Below are positions 39,537-48,329 of a stretch of 64,000 nt of DNA, piece by piece (positions within the stretch are counted from its first letter, which is position 1; each line of letters starts with the position of its first letter). The notes under the pieces were generated by a model. That model was not told where the DNA came from. It saw only the letters and a program-made list of their open reading frames with translations, and did no database searches. Position numbers and translations under genes: made by a program. This DNA comes from Oscillospiraceae bacterium (GTDB lineage Bacteria > Bacillota > Clostridia > Oscillospirales > Ruminococcaceae): contig SVOZ01000004.1 in assembly GCA_015066115.1 (NCBI GenBank), positions 112,502 to 176,501 on the forward strand. The letters run 5' to 3'.

Positions 39537-40913
39537 ATGAAAAAGTTTAGAAAAATCCTTTCCTTAGGGCTTGCCTTTGCGCTGGCTCTTTCTATGACCG
39601 CATTATTTGCGGGTTGTGACGGCGGCGAGCAGGGCACACAGAGCGGCAATGCCAAAACAGGCCGTGTGCGTTACCTTAACTTTAAGCCCGAAAGCGCCGA
39701 TATTTACAGGGAGATAGCCGAGGCTTATAAAAAAGAAACCGGCGTTGAAGTTATTGTTGAAACGGCGGCAAATAATGCCTACGAGTCCACCCTTGCCTCA
39801 AAAATGGTAACCGACGAGGCGCCCACTCTTTTCCAGATAAACGGCCCTAAAGGCTACGCCGCCTGGAAGGATTACTGCGCCGACCTTTCAAACACCGAGC
39901 TTTACAAGCACCTTACGGATAAGTCGCTTGCCATTGAGGTAAACGGCAAGGTTTTCGGCATTCCTTACGTTGTTGAGGGCTACGGAATCATTTACAACGA
40001 GGCCATAACCGACAAATATTTCGCCCTCAAAAATAAGGCGGTCAAATTTGACAGCATGGACGATGTTGACAGCTTTGCAGAGCTTAAAGCAGTTGTTGAG
40101 GATATGCAGAAAAACCGCGAGGCGCTTGGAATCGACGGCGTTTTTGCATCAACCTCACTTAAAACAGGCGAGGACTGGAGATGGCAGACCCACCTTGCAA
40201 ACCTGCCGCTTTACTATGAGTTTGAAAAGAACAAAATCGACCTTACCTCAGACAAAACCGCCGAGATAGCCTTTGACTATGCCGATAATTTTAAAAACAT
40301 CTTTGATTTATACCTCGACAACTCGACCATTGACAGAAGAAGCGTCGGCACCAAGAGCGTTGTTGACTCTATGTCGGAGTTTGCGCTTGAAAAATGCGCT
40401 ATGGTGCAAAACGGAAACTGGGCCTGGGGTCAGATCTCAGATGTTAAAGGAAACAAGGTCAAGGCTGATAATGTTAAGTTCTTGCCTATTTATATCGGAA
40501 GCGAAAACGAAGAGAAGCAGGGACTTTGCATCGGAACCGAGAACTTTTACGCAATAAACTCTCAGGCATCTAAAGAGGACAGAAAAGCGGCCGAGGACTT
40601 TATTTACTGGCTCTATTCAAGCGAGACGGGTAAAAGATATGTAACTCAGGAGCTTGGCTTTATTTCGCCCTTTGACACCTTCAATGAGGATGAGGCTCCA
40701 AATGATCCTCTTGCAAGGCAGGTGCTTGACTGGATGGATGAGGACGACACGGTAACGGTTCCTTGGAACTTTACCATTTTCCCCTCGCAGACCTTTAAGC
40801 AGAATTTCGGCTCCTCGCTTTTAAAATATGCTCAGGGCACAAAAACCTGGGAGGATGTTAAAGCGGACGTTGTAAAGGATTGGAAAAAGGAAAGCCAGGC
40901 AAGCGATAACTGA
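39537..40913 (+). CDS. Carbohydrate ABC transporter substrate-binding lipoprotein
   Basis: Signal peptide with lipobox ALFAGC; extracellular solute-binding family 1 layout. Confidence 0.9.
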   Translation: MKKFRKILSLGLAFALALSMTALFAGCDGGEQGTQSGNAKTGRVRYLNFKPESADIYREIAEAYKKETGVEVIVETAANNAYESTLASKMVTDEAPTLFQINGPKGYAAWKDYCADLSNTELYKHLTDKSLAIEVNGKVFGIPYVVEGYGIIYNEAITDKYFALKNKAVKFDSMDDVDSFAELKAVVEDMQKNREALGIDGVFASTSLKTGEDWRWQTHLANLPLYYEFEKNKIDLTSDKTAEIAFDYADNFKNIFDLYLDNSTIDRRSVGTKSVVDSMSEFALEKCAMVQNGNWAWGQISDVKGNKVKADNVKFLPIYIGSENEEKQGLCIGTENFYAINSQASKEDRKAAEDFIYWLYSSETGKRYVTQELGFISPFDTFNEDEAPNDPLARQVLDWMDEDDTVTVPWNFTIFPSQTFKQNFGSSLLKYAQGTKTWEDVKADVVKDWKKESQASDN

Positions 40914-40928
40914 TGCTGATATAATAAT

Positions 40929-40952
40929 CTCGCCCTGCTTTTGCAGGGCGAG
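40929..40952 (+). terminator. Intercistronic hairpin between SBP and permease genes
   Basis: ctcgccctgc-tttt-gcagggcgag, no strong U tract. Confidence 0.6.
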
Positions 40953-41005
40953 AGCTTTAAAAGGGGCGTTTTGCCCAAAAAGCTTACGAAAGGAACTGCC
41001 TTAAA

Positions 41006-41851
41006 ATGAACAGGTCGCTTAAAAAATATTTTCCGATTTTCGTTTTGCCAACCCTGCTGGCATTTATACTTGCCTTTGTTATTCCGTTTTGCTTAGGGCT
41101 CGGCCTGTCCTTTACCAAATTTACAACGGTCGAAAATGCAAAATTTAACGGAATAGAAAACTACATCCGCGCCTTTACCGCAGACACAGACTTTATTCAC
41201 GCTCTCGGCTTTACCGCGCTCTTTACCATCGTTTCAATAATAACGGTTAATGTATTTGCATTTCTGCTCGCACTCTCTTTAACACGCGGCCTGCGCGGCA
41301 CAAACCTTTTTCGCTCGGTGTTCTTTATGCCTAATCTTATCGGCGGAATCGTGCTGGGATACATCTGGAACCTGCTTATAAACGGCGTACTCTCTGCTTT
41401 CGGCGTAGACATTACATTTAAAACAGAGTACGGCTTTTGGGGACTTGTCCTGCTTACAAACTGGCAGCTTATCGGATATATGATGGTAATCTACATTGCA
41501 GGACTTCAAAATGTGCCAACCTCGCTTTTGGAGGCGGCTTCGATAGACGGAGCGGGCCCAATAAAGACCCTTACTAAAATAAAGATTCCAATGGTTATGC
41601 CATCTATAACCATCTGTACCTTTTTAACTCTAACAAACTCATTTAAGATGTTTGACCAAAACTTAGCGCTAACGGCAGGTGCGCCCGAAAGGAGCACCGA
41701 AATGCTGGCGCTTAATATTTACAATACCTTTTACGGCAGAATGGGCTGGCAGGGAGTCGGGCAGGCAAAGGCGGTTATTTTCTTTGTGATAGTTGCAATA
41801 ATTGCCTTTGCGCAGCTAAGGCTTACGGGCAGACGGGAGGTTGAGCACTAA
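41006..41851 (+). CDS. Carbohydrate ABC transporter permease (MalF/MsmF-like)
   Basis: EAASIDGAGPIKTLTKIKIPMVMPS EAA motif; multi-TM. Confidence 0.92.
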   Translation: MNRSLKKYFPIFVLPTLLAFILAFVIPFCLGLGLSFTKFTTVENAKFNGIENYIRAFTADTDFIHALGFTALFTIVSIITVNVFAFLLALSLTRGLRGTNLFRSVFFMPNLIGGIVLGYIWNLLINGVLSAFGVDITFKTEYGFWGLVLLTNWQLIGYMMVIYIAGLQNVPTSLLEAASIDGAGPIKTLTKIKIPMVMPSITICTFLTLTNSFKMFDQNLALTAGAPERSTEMLALNIYNTFYGRMGWQGVGQAKAVIFFVIVAIIAFAQLRLTGRREVEH

Positions 41852-42690
41852 TGCATGTTAGAAATAAAGGCGCCGACATTTTGATTTTTGCCCTGCTTTT
41901 TTTGCTGTCGGCGGTGTTTTTGGTTCCTATCGTAATAGTTGTTATAAACTCCTTTAAAACGGGATTTTATATTTCGGGAGCACCCTTTGAGCTCCCTAAC
42001 AGCGAAACCTTTGCAGGCTTTGATAATTATCTGAGCGGCCTTACAACATCGGGCTTTTTTGCGGCATTTTTAAGGTCGGTTTTTATAACGGTGGTGTCGG
42101 TTATTCTCATAATAGTCGGCACGGCTATGACGGCTTGGTTTATTGTAAGGGTAAAATCAAAATTTACAAGCCTGCTTTATTATCTTTTTGTTTTCAGTAT
42201 GATAGTGCCGTTTCAGATGGTTATGTACACCATGACCTATGTTGTAAACCGCGTAAATTTTGACAACATTTTCGGCATTACAATAGTTTATCTCGGCTTC
42301 GGGGCAGGGCTTTCTGTGTTTATGCTAAGCGGCTTTATAAAAAGCATTCCGCTCGAAATCGAGGAGGCGGCAACCATTGACGGCGCAGGGCCTGTTCAGA
42401 TGTTCTTTTCGGTCATCTTTCCTATTTTAAAGCCGACTGCAATAACCGTTGCTATACTCAATGCAATGTGGATATGGAACGATTACCTCTTGCCTTATCT
42501 TGTGTTGGGCACAGACGAGAAAACCATCCCCGTTGCAATTCAAATTTCAATGCATGGCGCTTACGGTGCCACAAATTACGGCGGACTTATGGCAATGCTT
42601 GTGCTTTCCATTATCCCGATAGTGATTTTTTATGTTTTCTGTCAGAAATATATTATAAAGGGCGTTGTGGCAGGCGCGGTTAAAGGATAG
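41851..42690 (+). CDS. Carbohydrate ABC transporter permease (MalG/MsmG-like)
   Basis: EEAATIDGAGPVQMFFSVIFPILKP; 1-nt overlap with upstream permease. Confidence 0.92.
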   Translation: MHVRNKGADILIFALLFLLSAVFLVPIVIVVINSFKTGFYISGAPFELPNSETFAGFDNYLSGLTTSGFFAAFLRSVFITVVSVILIIVGTAMTAWFIVRVKSKFTSLLYYLFVFSMIVPFQMVMYTMTYVVNRVNFDNIFGITIVYLGFGAGLSVFMLSGFIKSIPLEIEEAATIDGAGPVQMFFSVIFPILKPTAITVAILNAMWIWNDYLLPYLVLGTDEKTIPVAIQISMHGAYGATNYGGLMAMLVLSIIPIVIFYVFCQKYIIKGVVAGAVKG

Positions 42691-42701
42691 GGGGATAAAA
42701 A

Positions 42702-45050
42702 GTGAGTAATCTTAAAAGTAAAGCAGAGCTTTTTGCTAAAACCGAGTTTCAAAAGGATTTAAAAAGTCTCAACACACCGCAGCTGCACTATGCCGTTTCA
42801 AAGGCGGTTATGGCAGAGGTTTCGCCGATCTGGCAAAAATCGAGAGACAAGGACAGCAAAAAAAGGCGAGCCTACTATCTTTCGGCAGAGTTTTTAATAG
42901 GCAGAATGATCTATAACAATCTTTTGTGCCTTAAAAAAACCGATGAGGTCAAAGAGATGCTCGGTACGCTTGGCACCGATTTGTCAAGGTTTGAAGAGAT
43001 AGAGGACGCGGCCCTCGGAAACGGCGGACTGGGCAGACTTGCCGCCTGCTTTCTTGACAGCGCCGCAACACTGAAATTACCGCTCGATGGCTACGGAATA
43101 CGTTATCGCTTCGGGCTTTTTAAGCAGTACTTTGAAAACGGCTTTCAAAAGGAAACGCTCGACGATTGGTCGCGCTTTGGCGACCCTTGGTCAGTTCGGC
43201 GCGATGACGAGGCGGTAGTCGTCAGCTTTGGCGACGGCGAGGTTTTGGCGGTGCCTTACGATATGGCGGTTATCGGCTATGGGGCAGGGCATATAAACAC
43301 CCTTAGGCTCTGGCAGGCAGAGCCGAAGGAACAGTTTAACTTTAACGAGTTTAATGACCAGAAGTATGATATGGCCCTGCGGCAAAAAAACAGGGCAGAG
43401 GACATTTCAAGGGTGCTCTATCCAAACGACTCCTCCTTTTCGGGCAAGCTTTTGCGCTTAAAACAGCAGTATTTTTTCTCAAGCGCCTCGCTTCAGGATA
43501 TGATAAGGCGGTTTAAAAAAGAGCACGGAAATAATCTGGAGCAGTTTTCAGACTACGTAACCGTTCAGCTCAATGACACCCATCCCGTTATCTCAATTCC
43601 TGAGCTTATCAGGCTTTTAATGGGCGAGGGACTGAGCTTTGAGAGCGCATTTGCCGTTTGCAAAAAGACTTTTAATTACACAAACCACACAATAATGCAG
43701 GAAGCGCTCGAAAAATGGGATGTCGCCATTATTAAAAGGATTTCCAAGGAAATTGCCCATATTATTGCCCGAATCGACAAGCAAACAAAGGCTGAATACA
43801 AAAAATCAGGCGCCGCCGAGGGCGAGGGACAAAACCTCTTTATCATTCAGGACGGCAGAGTCAATATGGCCTATCTTGCCTGCGCAGTTTGCGCTCATAT
43901 TAACGGCGTGGCCGCTCTTCACACCGAGATATTAAAGGATAGAGTTCTCAGTAGCTTTTATAAGCTTTATCCCGAAAAATTCCAAAACAAGACAAACGGA
44001 ATTACCCAGCGCAGATGGCTGGCCCTTGCAAACCCTGAACTTTCCGCCCTTATAACCCAGCTTATCGGCAGCGAGGATTGGATAGTAAACCTTGAAAGGC
44101 TTAAAGAGCTCGAAAAATACGCCGATGACGTGGCGGTTTTAAAAAGGTTTGAGAAGATACGAGCAAATAACAAGCAGAGGCTTTGCGAATATATCGAAAG
44201 CAAAGAGGGCAAGAGCTTTAAGGTCGACTCAATCGTTGACGTGCAGATAAAGCGCCTACATGAATATAAGCGCCAGCTTTTAAATGCGCTCTGCATTTTG
44301 GAGCTGTATTTTGAAATAAAAGAGGGGACTCTTTCAGACTTTGAGCCGACCACCTTTATTTTCGGAGCAAAGGCGGCGCCGGGATATGTAAGAGCTAAAG
44401 GCATTATCAAGCTTATAAACTCTCTCGCAAGGCTTGTTGAGAGCGACGAGCAGGTGCGCGAGCTTATAAAGGTTGTTTTTGTTTCTGACTACAATGTTTC
44501 CTATGCCGAAAAGATAATTGCCGCCGCCGATGTTTCAGAGCAGATCTCAACGGCCGGAACAGAGGCATCGGGAACGGGAAATATGAAGCTTATGCTAAAT
44601 GGCGCGGTAACCTTAGGAACCTATGACGGCGCAAATATCGAGATATTTGAGGCGGCAGGAAATGAAAACAACTATGTTTTCGGGGCGAGGGTTGATGAGC
44701 TCGAAAGTTTAGGCGAAAGCTACGACCCTATGAAATACTATAACAGCGATGCGAGGATAAAAAGATGCCTTGATGCCCTTGTAAACGGCACCCTTTCGGA
44801 TGACGGAACAGGAATGTTTGAGGAGCTTTACAATTCTATTTTAAAAGGCGCCTCCTGGCATAAGGCCGATAGATATTTTCTGCTTTACGATTTTGCAGAC
44901 TTTTTGGACAAGAAAATCAAGATAAACAGAGATTACCGCGACAGAAAGGCCTTCCTTAAAAAAGGCTGGCTTAATATCTGCAACGCAGGGAAATTTTCTT
45001 CCGACCGCACCATTTTAGAGTACGCTAAGGACATCTGGAGGATAAAATAA
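42702..45050 (+). CDS. glgP: Glycogen/maltodextrin phosphorylase (copy 2)
   Basis: GTG start; ALGNGGLGRLAACFLDSAATL; QIKRLHEYKRQLLNAL; STAGTEASGTGNMKLMLNGAVTLGTYDGANIEI. Confidence 0.96.
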   Translation: MSNLKSKAELFAKTEFQKDLKSLNTPQLHYAVSKAVMAEVSPIWQKSRDKDSKKRRAYYLSAEFLIGRMIYNNLLCLKKTDEVKEMLGTLGTDLSRFEEIEDAALGNGGLGRLAACFLDSAATLKLPLDGYGIRYRFGLFKQYFENGFQKETLDDWSRFGDPWSVRRDDEAVVVSFGDGEVLAVPYDMAVIGYGAGHINTLRLWQAEPKEQFNFNEFNDQKYDMALRQKNRAEDISRVLYPNDSSFSGKLLRLKQQYFFSSASLQDMIRRFKKEHGNNLEQFSDYVTVQLNDTHPVISIPELIRLLMGEGLSFESAFAVCKKTFNYTNHTIMQEALEKWDVAIIKRISKEIAHIIARIDKQTKAEYKKSGAAEGEGQNLFIIQDGRVNMAYLACAVCAHINGVAALHTEILKDRVLSSFYKLYPEKFQNKTNGITQRRWLALANPELSALITQLIGSEDWIVNLERLKELEKYADDVAVLKRFEKIRANNKQRLCEYIESKEGKSFKVDSIVDVQIKRLHEYKRQLLNALCILELYFEIKEGTLSDFEPTTFIFGAKAAPGYVRAKGIIKLINSLARLVESDEQVRELIKVVFVSDYNVSYAEKIIAAADVSEQISTAGTEASGTGNMKLMLNGAVTLGTYDGANIEIFEAAGNENNYVFGARVDELESLGESYDPMKYYNSDARIKRCLDALVNGTLSDDGTGMFEELYNSILKGASWHKADRYFLLYDFADFLDKKIKINRDYRDRKAFLKKGWLNICNAGKFSSDRTILEYAKDIWRIK

Positions 45051-45066
45051 TCACAAAACACAGCGC

Positions 45067-45150
45067 TGTAGGGAAGGCATTTATGCCTTCCGAAGAAACA
45101 AGCCCACAAGTTAAACAATTCTTACGGAATGGATAAATCCATTCCCTACA
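45067..45150. repeat. Dispersed palindromic repeat family A, copy 2
   Basis: TGTAGGGAAGGCATTTATGCCTTCCG ... CGGAATGGATAAATCCATTCCCTACA; arms are inverted repeats of each other and each arm is itself palindromic. Confidence 0.88.
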
Positions 45151-45172
45151 AAATAAAATGAGCAAAACAAAT

Positions 45173-45195
45173 GCTCCCTCTGATGAGGGAGCGTT
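45173..45195 (+). terminator. Terminator-like hairpin
   Basis: gctccctc-tgat-gagggagc followed by gttt. Confidence 0.6.
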
Positions 45196-45303
45196 TAGTT
45201 TATAAAAGCAATTTAATTATAAATGATGAACCAAAAGCGCTGTAAATGAATAAACTGTAATAAGGTTTAAAAAGCCTAATACTTATTTAAGGAGGTTTTT
45301 AAA

Positions 45304-46131
45304 ATGGCAGATTTAACTGCTGCCGAGTTCGGCAGCACTGCTTTTAAAGAGGCCGTGTGTATTGATGCCGGCAGGATATACGATTCCTGTAGCGACAAGG
45401 ACTGTTTAACCGACCTGCGCGTGCTTTTTCCCGAGGCAATCCAGAGAAGCATTATAGATACGGCAACCTCTGCTAAAATTAAAAATGTTACCGTTCTAAA
45501 TGTACTTATCGATGTTGACTCTGTTCCCTTTAACAAAGGCTTTTACTCTGTCGATATGACATACTATTTTGAGGTAACCGCAGAGGTGTCAACCCCCAGC
45601 TCTCCGTCCTGTACAGTTGTGGGTGTTGCAACCGCCGAGAAAAAGGCAATTTTATTCGGAAGCGACGGAAATGTCCGAGTTTTCTCAACCGACTCAAACG
45701 ATGAGGTCGTAGAAAACAACAATATGCCTGTTGCAAAGGTTCAGGTGGTCGATCCTATCTGCCTTGCAAGCAGACTTGTGCCTGCCTGCGAGCAGACCTG
45801 TTGCAGTGTTAAAATTCCCGACTGCATCGCCTGTTATTTTAAATGCAGTCAGTTTGGCCGCTCTTCAGAGTTTACCATAGACAGCGCGGCAGCACAAAAA
45901 GACCTTTTTGTAACGCTTGGACTTTTCTCGATAGTTCAGCTTGAACGCAGGGTACAGATGTTAGTTCCTTGTTATGATTTCTGCGTTCCCGATAAGGACT
46001 GCTCAACAACCGCCTCAAATTCAGAGCAAAATCCCTGCGAAATTTTTTCTCACATCAAATTTCCAACCGACCAATTTTTCCCTCCCAGGCTCGATTTAGG
46101 CGATGAGTCTGCCGGCTGCTGCGGCTGCTAA
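45304..46131 (+). CDS. Conserved-looking Cys-rich protein of unknown function (18 Cys in 275 aa, C-terminus CCGC)
   Basis: ATG after aaggagg; regularly spaced CxxC/CC motifs; no signal peptide visible; terminator downstream. Confidence 0.85.
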   Translation: MADLTAAEFGSTAFKEAVCIDAGRIYDSCSDKDCLTDLRVLFPEAIQRSIIDTATSAKIKNVTVLNVLIDVDSVPFNKGFYSVDMTYYFEVTAEVSTPSSPSCTVVGVATAEKKAILFGSDGNVRVFSTDSNDEVVENNNMPVAKVQVVDPICLASRLVPACEQTCCSVKIPDCIACYFKCSQFGRSSEFTIDSAAAQKDLFVTLGLFSIVQLERRVQMLVPCYDFCVPDKDCSTTASNSEQNPCEIFSHIKFPTDQFFPPRLDLGDESAGCCGC

Positions 46132-46153
46132 ATTAAAAGCCAGCACTCTCTTT

Positions 46154-46180
46154 CGGCGCAGATTATCTGCGCCGATTTTT
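46154..46180 (+). terminator. Rho-independent terminator
   Basis: cggcgcaga-tta-tctgcgccg-atttttt. Confidence 0.9.
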
Positions 46181-47046
46181 TATGCCCGTTTCTTTTCGAG
46201 TATAAGCTCTTTTACAGCAAGCGAGCTTGCGCAGAGCATTCGCGAGATGGCAAGAGGCGCGGTGAAAATCAAGAAAACTAAAAGCAGGTTTGGCAAAAGC
46301 ATCAGCTTAAAGGTAAAAAACCAGGCGCACCTGTTTTTAGTAAGCTCGCAGGAGCGGCGAAAAAGCTTTTTTGTGCTTCCGAGAGAAAATAGATAGCGCA
46401 CAGCGGCATATCTCTGGCAGAAAATTACATAAAGCAAAAACGAGAGAATGAGCCAGAGCGCCGATAAAATAAGGGTGGCGCCGGCGAGCGCTTTCTCGCC
46501 GTAATAATCCGAGCCTAAAACAAGGCTTAGGGCAAGGCATAAGAGGGGCGGAAGCAAAAAGGCAAGGGCGAAAAGCGCCTTGCGCAAGAAAATGCGCAGG
46601 CTTAAAAGAACCGAGGAAAAATAGAGCGACGGCGAGAGGAAATAAAACAATATTGCGCGAATGGGCAAAGCAGAGCCTTCCTCAACAAGATAGGCGCTCC
46701 ACCTAATTGTACCTTGATAGATGGGCAGGACTACAAACAAAAGAGTCAAAAAGAAGACAAGTGCCGCAGGAATGCTTTTAATGGCAGTTAACAACACCTC
46801 GCCCAAAACCTCTGCCGCGGCAGAAAAGAAAGAGCCTTGACCCTTTGGCAGAGACAAGCCGCCGCTTATAAATTCGCCGTAAGCCTGCGAAACCTCAGGA
46901 CTTTCCATAAAAAGCTCGACTGCCAGCACCAAAACAGTGCACAGTGCCGCCGCCGAGAGAAGAATAGAGGTAAAAAAAGCGTATTCGCTTTTTCCTGCAC
47001 ACGCTTTTAGGTCGCGCCGTTTTTTAAGTATCTCAAGTTTTTTCAT
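46180..47046 (-). CDS. Multi-pass membrane protein of unknown function
   Basis: 288 aa ORF with about 5-6 hydrophobic segments; RBS aaaggag upstream on minus strand. Confidence 0.75.
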   Translation of the reverse strand: MKKLEILKKRRDLKACAGKSEYAFFTSILLSAAALCTVLVLAVELFMESPEVSQAYGEFISGGLSLPKGQGSFFSAAAEVLGEVLLTAIKSIPAALVFFLTLLFVVLPIYQGTIRWSAYLVEEGSALPIRAILFYFLSPSLYFSSVLLSLRIFLRKALFALAFLLPPLLCLALSLVLGSDYYGEKALAGATLILSALWLILSFLLYVIFCQRYAAVRYLFSLGSTKKLFRRSCELTKNRCAWFFTFKLMLLPNLLLVFLIFTAPLAISRMLCASSLAVKELILEKKRA

Positions 47047-47084
47047 TTGTTTTGCTCCTTTGATTTAATAATCCTTTTGGCTTG

Positions 47085-47113
47085 TTGAAAATTAAGAAAA
47101 AATGTTGTATAAT
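47085..47113 (+). promoter_or_regulatory. Sigma-A promoter for ruvX
   Basis: TTGAAA - 17 bp - TATAAT. Confidence 0.8.
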
Positions 47114-47142
47114 TAATTTAACCGATTATAAGGAGAATGATT

Positions 47143-47571
47143 ATGGTAATTATGTCTGTCGATGTCGGCGATGCAAGAAGCGGCATTGCAGTTTGCGATA
47201 AGGGCGAAATGCTCGCCTCGCCTGTTTGCGTTATTGAGGAATACAATGCGCAAAAAAGGCTTGAAAAGGTCAAACAAAAGGCGCTCGAGCTTGGGGCCGA
47301 GTGCGTTGTTGTCGGCCTGCCTAAAAATATGGACGGAAGCGAGGGCGACAGAGCAAAGTCTTGCAGAGAGTTTGCGTCTGAGCTTTCAAAGCTGCTTGAC
47401 GGCATAGAGGTCGACCTTTGCGACGAGCGCGCCACCACAATGCTTGCCCACACCTATCTTAGTATAACAGACGTCAAGGGGCGAAAACGCAAAAAAACCG
47501 TCGACGCCGTCGCCGCCGTCATAATTTTGGAATCTTACCTTGCAATGAGAAAAAATAAAGTCGTAAAATAA
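47143..47571 (+). CDS. ruvX: Holliday junction resolvase-like RuvX/YqgF
   Basis: MSVDVGDARSGIAVCD; VVGLPKNMDGS; CDERATTMLA; VDAVAAVIILESYL. Confidence 0.93.
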   Translation: MVIMSVDVGDARSGIAVCDKGEMLASPVCVIEEYNAQKRLEKVKQKALELGAECVVVGLPKNMDGSEGDRAKSCREFASELSKLLDGIEVDLCDERATTMLAHTYLSITDVKGRKRKKTVDAVAAVIILESYLAMRKNKVVK

Positions 47572-47573
47572 AG

Positions 47574-47602
47574 AAAGCCGAGCGCTGTGCGCTCGGCTTT
47601 TT
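47574..47602. terminator. Bidirectional terminator between ruvX and the minus-strand operon
   Basis: aaagccgagcgc-tgt-gcgctcggcttttt. Confidence 0.9.
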
Positions 47603-47614
47603 AGATTGCAAAAC

Positions 47615-48301
47615 TTACTTGCCTTCAAAGATCTGGGCGATGCTCTTTCTGCCGTAAACCGACTCCCAGTCGGCATTGAAGTCGTCAATGGCGTACTGGG
47701 TCATGGGGTGGTAGGTAAGGGTCTCAAAGAGCTCGGGATTGATTGTGACCGAATGGCAACCCGACATTGCAATTTTGTGGATCTGCTCAACGGTTTTAAA
47801 GCTGGCGGCAAGCACCTTTGTTTTGATGTCGTGGGCCTTGAACATATCAACTATTTCAGAAACAACCTGAACACCGTCGCTAACGATGTTGTCAAGACGG
47901 TTAACGTAAGGTGCAACGAAATCTGCACCTGCAAGCGCGGCAATAAGGGCTTGCTGTTGGGTAAAGATGGCGGTTTCTGTAACCTTCATTCCCATATTGT
48001 GCAAAATAGAGGTTGCTTTAAGTCCCTCCTGCGAGATGGGGATCTTAACATAAAAGTTTCCGCCGACGGCTTCTTTTAATAAAAGAGCTTCCTTTACAAT
48101 GTCATCGGCTTTACTTGCAGTTACCTGAACGTGAAGCATAAGATCGGGGCCGATTATATCGCGGATGTCCTTAATAAGCTTTACAAAATCGGTGTTCTCT
48201 CTTGAAATAATGGTGGGATTGGTGGTGACACCGGCAATGGGATAAAACTCAACGCATTTGCGAATTTGGTCGAGGTTTGCGGTATCAATAATGTACATCA
48301 T
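47615..48301 (-). CDS. Transaldolase-like / fructose-6-phosphate aldolase family protein
   Basis: MYIIDTANLDQIRKCVEFYPIAGVTTNPTIISRE; NFYVKIPISQEGLKA. Confidence 0.92.
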   Translation of the reverse strand: MMYIIDTANLDQIRKCVEFYPIAGVTTNPTIISRENTDFVKLIKDIRDIIGPDLMLHVQVTASKADDIVKEALLLKEAVGGNFYVKIPISQEGLKATSILHNMGMKVTETAIFTQQQALIAALAGADFVAPYVNRLDNIVSDGVQVVSEIVDMFKAHDIKTKVLAASFKTVEQIHKIAMSGCHSVTINPELFETLTYHPMTQYAIDDFNADWESVYGRKSIAQIFEGK

Positions 48302-48329
48302 AATAAAAGACTTCCTTTGCTGTAAAAAA

